A DNA stretch of 64,000 nt, from the NCBI GenBank assembly GCA_023079485.1, contig CM041084.1, forward strand, positions 129,220,792 through 129,284,791. The letters are read 5' to 3'. The first letter of the stretch is position 1; every line of letters begins with the position of its first letter. The notes under the pieces were generated by a model. That model was given only the letters and a program-made list of their open reading frames with translations. It was not told the origin of the DNA and searched no databases. The stretch comes from Archilochus colubris (taxonomy: Eukaryota; Chordata; Aves; Apodiformes; Trochilidae). The position numbers and the translations under genes are program-made. Shown piece by piece: positions 25,701 through 34,700 of this stretch.

Positions 25701-28700
25701 CGCTGGTAAGGTTGGATGAAGTAGGAACAAGGTGCCCTAGATGATCTCTGAGTTTATGCAGTCCCTGGCTATCTAGGTCCCCTTATCAGATATGTGGAGT
25801 GTTTTCATCATCTGAATACTCTGCTGCTGTTTCACAGGATGCACTGAAGGCCCAGCTGACCTGGTGTTTGTCATCGATGGCTCAAAAAGTCTCGGAGAGG
25901 AAAATTTTGAAACTGTAAAACAATTTGTCTCAGGAATCTTGGATTCACTTGAGATTTCACCCAAAGCTGCTCGGGTTGGTTTGCTTCAGTATTCCAATGA
26001 AGTTCGCACAGAGTTTACATTAAAGCAGTTCAGCTCAGCCAAAGACATGAAGAAAGCTGTGTCACAAATGAAATACATGGGGCGAGGCTCCATGACAGGA
26101 CTGGCACTGAAGCACATGTTTGAGAGAAGCTTCACTGAAGCAGAGGGAGCAAGACCATTTTCAGCAAATGTCCCTCGAATCTCCATTGTGTTTACGGATG
26201 GACGGGCCCAGGATGAGGTCTCCATGTGGGCTGCTAGAGCAAAGCGAGGTGGTAAGTGAAGATGGTTTTCACTTATAATGGTTTTTGTTAAGAGATATGA
26301 TAATAATATGGATGTGCTACAGAGTGTGCTGATCAAGAGAACATTTGCCATAGCAGTCCAGCTATTGACCACTGTAGCAGAACATTGGATCTTTGGTGTT
26401 CACAGGAGGCTTTGCTACAAGGCATGCAGCTCAACCCTAGTGCAGGAGCCATGGTGAGTGTCACACCACTGGGGTTCTGTTCCATCCACAGGTAATGGTA
26501 CTAAATCCGTGGCATGCCATGCAGTGCCCTGAACACACCCACTAAGGGGCAGGACATTTGAGACAAAGATTTTGCAACAGAGAACTTGTCCCTTCAAACA
26601 GAGATGTCTGTGCTCCTGAAAAAAGCTATTATAATAACTGGTTAATTTCATATGTTCTGTATTTTTAACCAAATTTACAGCGCTCGTGTTGTTCAGGAAG
26701 GAGGATGGGTCCTCTTAGAAAAGGATGTGGCTTCAGTGCTGTCTTGTCTTTCTGTTCCTTATCATGTGACAGGCTGAAATGTTACTGAATACTGGTGATT
26801 TTTAATTTAGAATATGTCTGGGCAGAACTCTATTCTCTAGAACACCCATACTACAAATTAGAAATTTTCAGTTGTTCTGCAGAGTCAACTGAAAATCTTA
26901 GAAACTTTTCAATAAAATGAAGGATTCCTTTTTTCTTTCCAACATGTGTTCTCTTTTATGAGAAAGTGTTTTAAGAACCATGGCTGATGTCCCACAACAC
27001 AGAGAAAATAGCCAGACTTTAGAAGATGCTGCACATCTTTTTTCTGTAGTTTTATCGGCTAGATATCAATCATAGCTTGGTACATGATTAGCATTGCTTT
27101 GGTCAGGAATGATACCTCTCTGTAAGAAGGGAAAAATGCCCAAGGATATGAGAAAATCATGAGCTAACAGGGGGGGGCATTACAAGTAATAAAGTGGTTT
27201 TAAAATTATTTATAATATTTTAAAACACAACCAAATATTTATATGCTAACTAGTAAGATCTGGGGAAGTGCATAGAAGATTTACAGGACTGAAGGAGGGA
27301 AGAAGTACAAGCCAGCCTTGGTACTTGCTGAATGAAACCTCAGCTCTGGACTGCTGACACTGATATTTGTAATGCTACAAGCCAAATCCATCCCCTGTGT
27401 AATTGCTGTGTAGGCAGTGTAGTAATGCTGAATATGAAATTGGCCTTGAATGCTTTATCACTGATATCTCCAAGTCTGTAAAAAGCAACAGACCTCAGCA
27501 TGACTGGTCCATTCATTAAGATGAATCAGCTTCTGGTGTTTTACTTTGCTGGCTGAAGAGCAATGGTAGGCAGATTCATGAGGAAAAGTAAGGAGATGCC
27601 TACATTAAAAGCTAAGGAGTTGGAAGATGCATATTTTATGATGTGATCAGGCCCAGGGTTCTTCAGCAAAAGGGGTAGAGTTGCAATTCAGTGAGTGTGT
27701 GGCTGTTACTACCCCATGATAATAAAGATATATCAAACCTCCTCATCCTAAGTTTTCCATGAAAACAATCAGCTGAGAAGGCAGGTGAATCTTATGAAAA
27801 AGCTTGAAATACAATGAAGCTAATAGTAGTATATGAATCACAAAATCAGTACGAGTTGTGGATACTTCCTAATGAAATGCATGAGAATAAAGAAATAACT
27901 GCTTAAAAAGGCAATACTGGAGATCACTATTCTGTCTGTTAATTACTTGTTTAAAATCTGGCCAGGGAAAGAGCTGGGAACCACTTCCTCCTTCCCTCCT
28001 TTCAGAGTGAAGAAAACTACAAGTATGCATTTACTTTCTCCCTAGCACCTTTGCTGAGGAAATACTTGTTCCAAGCATCCCTGTTGTAAGGTTATTTCCC
28101 TACTGGCCCCGCAAGTCACTTCTCCCCTGTTCTTACCCACACAGGTCTGGGAGCCTTTGTGTAAACCTCACAGCTTACCAGTGTTATTTAGACTGCATGT
28201 ATCTAATCTCAACATGCTCTGAGGATTTTGGTGAAACACTAAGCTTTTATATTTTTCACAAAAAAATTACTGCCATCGTTCAGCATTCTGGCCCAATTGC
28301 TAATATATAACAGGTCTTCCCTTCAACCCAGTAATTAGCTTTATTCTACACACCTACATACATAGGCACACACAAACCAAGAACTTTAAGCTCAACTGGG
28401 AGGCTGATGTGATTCTCTTTGATGTTTTGCAGTAACCCTTATGTGTTCTTTTACTATCAGTAGTGGCCAGACAACTGTCATCTCTTAACTTAAAATCTAT
28501 CTGCCAATTTCCCCCTCTATTCTGCATTGGTGAGGCCGCACCTGGAGTATTGTGTCCAGTTCTGGGCCCCTCAGTTCAAGAAGGACAGGGAAGTGCTTGA
28601 AAGAGTCCAGCGCAGAGCTACTAAGATGATTAAGGGAGTGGAACATCTCCCTTATGAGGAAAGGCTGAGGGAGCTGGGTCTCTTTAGTTTGGAGAAAAGG

Positions 28701-31700
28701 AGACTGAGGGGTGACCTCATCAATGTTTTCAAATATGTAAAGGGTGAGTGTCAGGGAGATGGAGTTAGGCTTTTCTCAGTGGTGACCAGTGATAGGACAA
28801 GGGGTAATGGATGTAAATTGGAGCATAGGAGGTTCAAGTTGAATATTCGAAAAAATTTTTTTACTGTAAGGGTGACAGAGCCCTGGAACAGGCTGCCCAG
28901 GGGGGTCGTGGAGTCTCCTTCACTGGAGACATTCAAAACCCGCCTGGACACGTTCCTATGCAAAGTGCTCTAGGTGGCCCTGCTCTGGCAGAGGGGGTTG
29001 GACTAGATGATCTTTCGAGGTCCCTTCCAACCCCAAGGATTCTATGATTCTATGATTTACAGCAAAGCAGTGAGTTCCTACACATCTCTCAATCACTAAA
29101 GCATATTAAGCCTTCTTAAAACCAATTTTGAAGTTACACAGTATATACATTTGCTGTGCTCTCCCATTCTCTCTCTGACTAATGCTCATATTTTCCTTTC
29201 ATGGAGGAACAAGGGTTTAGAACTGCTCAAGTAATAATTATGTGCAATTTCTTTTGAATCTAGGTATAATTATCTATGCTGTTGGAATAGGAAAAGCAAT
29301 TGAGGAAGAACTGCTGGAAATTGCTTCAGAGCCACCATACAAACATCTCTTCTATGCTGAGGATTTTACAGCTCTGGAGGACATAAGTGAAGAGCTAACA
29401 GTCCAGATCTGTGAAGGTATTCCACTTTCACTGAGGTAGAAAAGGAAGGAATGCTTATAGATTATTTGCAGACCACTAGTGTTATAGTATGTAGGTCACA
29501 AATCATTGGTGTCAGAAATACCTGACAAGGCATTTGTCACTCATTGCAAGGCATATGTCACTCAAGGTGATTTTCCTGCCCTTTAATACTTGAGGAACAT
29601 ATACCATTAATCTATCACCAGGTAAAGGCATATAATAATGGTCTTCATTTTCATAAAATGTACAGTTCTGTGCTGGAAGGTTTAACTGCTCCCTTCTCTT
29701 TCTTTTTCTGCAGTCAAAGCAGCCGTATGCTGAACCCTGCCCCACCAAAGAAGCATGATCTGCTTCATTAGGAATGTGGGATAATAATCAGGGATTTATA
29801 ATGTCTTAGTGAGAGCAAAAATCACTCTTTAAGACCAGTGGCAAGAAACCTAAACCACAGCAAAGCAAATCATCAGGAGTTGTGTGTATTTATAGAAGAC
29901 TCCAAATAGTTCATTGAACACACATTCACACCAACAAAGAGTGGATCTCAGTTATTTATAAGCTCTTAAGTTTTGCTCCACAAATGTGGAAGGTTTTATC
30001 TTCCTCACTCTGGCACAAGTAGCCTCTATATACACATTACCAGCTGAAGTTTTAGAAGGGGTAGGGAGGAGAGAGAATGTGAGCTGGGGCAAAATCTGTT
30101 CAGCCAGGGAGAGGTCAGCAAGTCTTTCCCATTCCCACAGTTCCAGGACTCTATTTGTACATTCAAATTGGTACCTGAAGCAAAATTCAGAAATGTCACT
30201 GTGAATAATAATCTAGAATTCTTCAAGATTAATTCCTTTTCACTAGCTTTTACTTGGCTGGAATTAAATGCAACCAGGTTTTATTTTCTTCTTTAATGTT
30301 ACTGTGTAAGTCTGGCTCGCAAGCAGCAATGCATTTCTTCCTCATACAGATATCAAGGAAGAACCTGAAAAAAAAAAAAAAAGAATATGAGGATACTAAT
30401 TAGCTTGTATATTTTTTGTGTTTCTCTCAGTCCTAAGAATTCTTAGTTCTATATTTCTGTAACACAAAGTACTATGATAGCGTGTAACCAAGGCTGTTCA
30501 ATTAACAGATTAGCTTGCTGATGACAGCCTGTCACCTCAAAAGCTTGGGGAGATGCCAAAGCCAGAACTATCTGGCAACTGGTGTACTAATTCCCTCATT
30601 TGCAAACTCAGGCTCAGTGATGGTAATTGCATTCCTCAGGCATCCACAGTAGTGTTTAGGAACAGCGATTTTTTAATGCTTGCTTTGGTTGGTTGGTTTT
30701 TTTAAACTGCATTACTTACCATATGAAAAATAAGTAAATCCTGCCCCTTTGTGGCTGTTTCTAGACTGGGCAGAGCTGGTGCCTCCCAGCTTCTGCCTAC
30801 CTGCTCTCTCACCAACAGGCAATGCCTCAAACCTGTGACTTGAGGACTGACACAGCCTTGTTTTTCTGGACACTCCAGGCCATTGCTCATCTGTTCACTC
30901 CACCAGAAATTCTGCCTCCAAGCTTCTTACACAAACTGAACTTTCATTTTTTGTTCCTGCTTCTGTTTTGGTGTACAACCTAATATTTTTCCCTCCCTTC
31001 CAATAGCAATAATTTCATTTCTACTCCAGCCTTGTTATTCAGCTGAGGCTTTTTGAGGCTCCAGCTTGGGAGGGCAGTGGGGACCCTCTGAACATCCACT
31101 GACAGAGCCTCTCATCCCACCTCAGCTGCGGATGGGCTGTGTATTTCCAAGCAAAGCAGAAATCCTCCAAATCTCTTTTGGGGTAAGGCTTTCCCTTTTA
31201 TTCTAGAAGAAAGCATCAGCCTTGTAGAATAGGTGTTGATTATTCTTGATAACCTCTAGTTTAAAAAAGAAAAACAAACCAACGTGTTTTCCATACCAAG
31301 CTCATGAAGTTCAACAAGACCAAGTGCAAGATCCTGCATCTGGGTCGAGGCAATCCCAAGCACTGATACAGGCTGGGCAGTGACTGGCTTGAGAGCAGCC
31401 CTGAGGAAAAGGACTTGGGGGTGCTGGTGGATGAGAAGCTCAACATGAGCCATCAGTGTACATGTGAATCCCAGAAAGCTAAATGTATCCTGGGCTGCAT
31501 CAAGAGAAGTGTGGCCAGCAGGCTGAGGGATGTGATTCTCCCCCTCTACTCTGCTCTCGTGAGATCCCACCTGGAGTACTGCATCCAGTTCTGGAGCCCC
31601 TGTTACAGAAGGGACATGGATGTGCTGGAATGTGTCCAGAGAAGGGCCACAAGGATGATCAGAGGGTTGGAGCATCTGTCCTATGAGGACAGACTGGGAG

Positions 31701-34700
31701 AGTTGAGGTTATTCAGTCTGGAGAGGAGAAGGCTCTGAGGAGACCTTATTGTAGCCTTCCAGTATCTGAAGGGGCCTACAAGAAATCTGGTGATGGACTT
31801 TTTAGGATGTCAGGTAGTGATAGGACTGGGGGGAATGGATTCAAACTAGAGGAGGGTAGATTGAGATTGGAAGTCAGGACAATCTTCATGAGTGTGGTGA
31901 GACACTGGCATAGGTTGCCCAGAGAGGTGGTAGAAGCCCCATCCTGGGGAGTTTTTAAGGCCAGGCTGGACAGGGCTCTGAGGAACCTGAGCTAGTGGGA
32001 GGTGTCCCTGCCCATGGCAGGGGGGTTGGAACGAGGTGATCTTAAAGGTCCCTTCCAACCCTGAAAATTCTATGATTCTATGAAAATCTGAGTTCCTTCA
32101 CCAGCGAGTTCCCAGCCTTTTTGATACATTAACACTTCAGTTCTGCCCACTAACTCCGGTCTTCCTCAACCAGTGATCTCAGGCAGAAAGGGACCTGGGA
32201 GTTTGGGTCATCAGGAAGCTGAACATGAGCCAGCAGTGTGCCCAGGTGGCCAAGAAGGCCAATGGCATCCTGGCCTGTATCAGGAACAGCGTGGCCAGCA
32301 GGTCCAGGGAAGGGATTCTGCCCCTGTACTCAGCTCTGGTGAGGCCACAGCTTGAGTCCTGCGTCCAGTTCTGGGCCCCTCAGTTCAGGAAGGATATCGA
32401 GGTACTGGAGCAGGTCCAGAGAAGAGCAGGGAGGCTGTGAAGGGATCCAGCACAAGTCCTGTGAGGAGAGGCTGAGGGAGCTGGGGGTGCTCAGTCTGGA
32501 GAAGAGGAGGCTCAGGGGAGACCTCATCACTCAAAGGAGGGTGTAGCCAGGGGGGGTTCGGTCTCTTCTCCCAGGCTGCTTTCCGTAAGACAAGAGGGCA
32601 TGGACTTGAGCTGTGCCAGGGGTGGTTTAGGTTGGATATTAGGAAGAAATTCTTTAGAGAGAGGATGATCAGGCACTAGAATGGGCTGCCCAGGGAGGTG
32701 GTGGATTCTCCGTCCCTGTAGGTTTTTAAAAAAGAGACCAAATGTGGCACTCAGTGCCATGGTCTGGGAACTATGGCAGTAGTGGGTCAAAGGTTGGACT
32801 TGATCTGGGACCATTTCCAACCTGGCTGATTCTATGATCTCTGTTCATTCTGTGTTCTCATGCTCAATCATTCCAGTCTTCACTTAGAGGACCTCATCTC
32901 CATTCCAGTGCAACTTAGCACAGCTACACATTATCCTGCATCTGTCAAAATTCACCAGACCAACAGAGATCCCGATAGCCAGAGCAAACCTGTGGGGCCC
33001 TGCAGCATCTTCCACCTCCCTTCTGCATCTTCCTGGCATATCAGGAAACTTTGCACCATCACCCTTTACCCTCATGCACTCACTTTCAGTGAAGGAACTC
33101 TGCATATATTCACTGGGATATGCAGATGCTTCATCCAATCCCCTGGCACAGCTGATCAAGTCGTGCAGTTAAATGTATGTTCTTCAGCTCATCTAGGCCC
33201 TACAGTTAATCGAAGGTGAAGCATTTATTTTCTGGAAAGCACCAGTTCTTAAGGAACTAAACTGCCTCTACACCACCCTCTTGCGGCAAAAAACGTGAGC
33301 AAAGAATGACTCGAGGTGTATACCAACATGTCAAGCAGGTTTACGTTTTTCTCCAGGTACCCTTTAACTAAAAAGATGGGTATGTGGAGTCTGAAATAAA
33401 TTCCTATATTTTAAAGGCTGTTCTTCATAAATTACAAGCTTGTATTTTTGCTTTTAAGTTTAATGCATCAGATAAAATCTACTGCACCCTTCTCACTTAA
33501 ATACTTCTGATTAATTTCCCATTATAAAGCAGAAAACTGCAGAGTAAGAAATGTCTTCCTTCTCCAAGTAGTTTTTATTTATATTGAGCTTGCCCCAAAA
33601 GAGTGATGCATGACAATGAAAGACACAATTTTCTCTTAAGGACATAAAGGAGGCTGCTGTTATTTCAGATTGCTTCACTACTATTCATAAAGCACCTCTG
33701 GTTTTGGTAGAGTTCCTCTGGTAGTCTGAGTTGAAGGGCAAGTCCTGGAGTTTCCATCAACAATGGACACCTCCTAACTGCATGGGTATGAGGCATTCTC
33801 CATGTGTTACAAGAGACAAACTCCCAAGTTACTGTTAACACACATCTCCCTTTCTAGGGAACATGAACATTTTTATTGTGTCTCTTGTGACCTCATTTCC
33901 TTCGGCACTTTCTTTCTACCAGCCTTGAAAGAATCAGCTCACCAGCAGGATTCATCTTCTGGGAGACTACGTAAGACTGGTCCACAGCCTTCAGGTTGGC
34001 TGCTTGAACTCACTGTCCTGCTGTCTCCCCAAATCTTTGCTAAGTTGCTTCTTAATGCTGCCTTCTGTAAAGAACTCCAACAATTCACCTACGGGAGAGC
34101 TGTTCATTACCTGCCCCTTCCTACCCCCCTCCAGGCCTCCCTCCTTTCTGCAATTCAGCTCTGCTTTGCACAGAAGAAGTTGAGATATTTTAACAAATGC
34201 ACGGCTGCCTGCTTCTTACACCATCCAAATTAATTACTTGATGGGGAAACTTCTGTTTCAACACCGTGCTTGCTATGTTGAGGCTTGTTCAGCTTTCAGT
34301 CACTTTGCTCAGGAGCCTTTACAAGTCCCTTTCAGTTCTGCAACCCACAGCTTAAATCATCTATACAGTACATACAGCCTAAAAGCTCAGTTCCTTCACA
34401 CCTTTGTATCCCAGTCCTCTCTGTGAATGATCCTCACTGCATTCAGTAAGCTTACTCACTAATTAAGATCTCAGTGCATGTGAGTAGAAAAATCACTGTA
34501 TACTTAAGTGGGTCTGATTTTTAGACTTTTGGGGTTGTTTCCTGCAGGATCCGAATCAACCACAATAGCCATCACAGATGTCATTGCCTGTCCCAATCTT
34601 GCAGTACACTACAAGTATCTCTTTGAAGACAGTCACACTCACCCAACAGGAACAACAGGTAATCAGGTTACCTTACTTTAGAATGATCCAGACCACTGTC

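Larger units (their letters stand above)
29417..34547 (+). other. MATN2: MATN2 intron between vWA2 and linker
   Basis: 5.1-kb intron with CR1 copies at 31,290-32,083 and 32,165-32,845. I found no convincing exon corresponding to the alternatively spliced segment human MATN2 has at this position. A candidate acceptor near 29,712 runs straight into a stop. Confidence 0.7.

Noticed and set aside
29713..29760. Candidate extra MATN2 exon after a strong acceptor (tttttctgcag)
   Set aside because: In the required phase it reads six codons and then TGA, and shows no similarity to the linker region.
33802..34233. 143-codon frame on the + strand in a MATN2 intron
   Set aside because: No motif, no splice context, and it sits inside an intron whose flanking exons join in frame without it.
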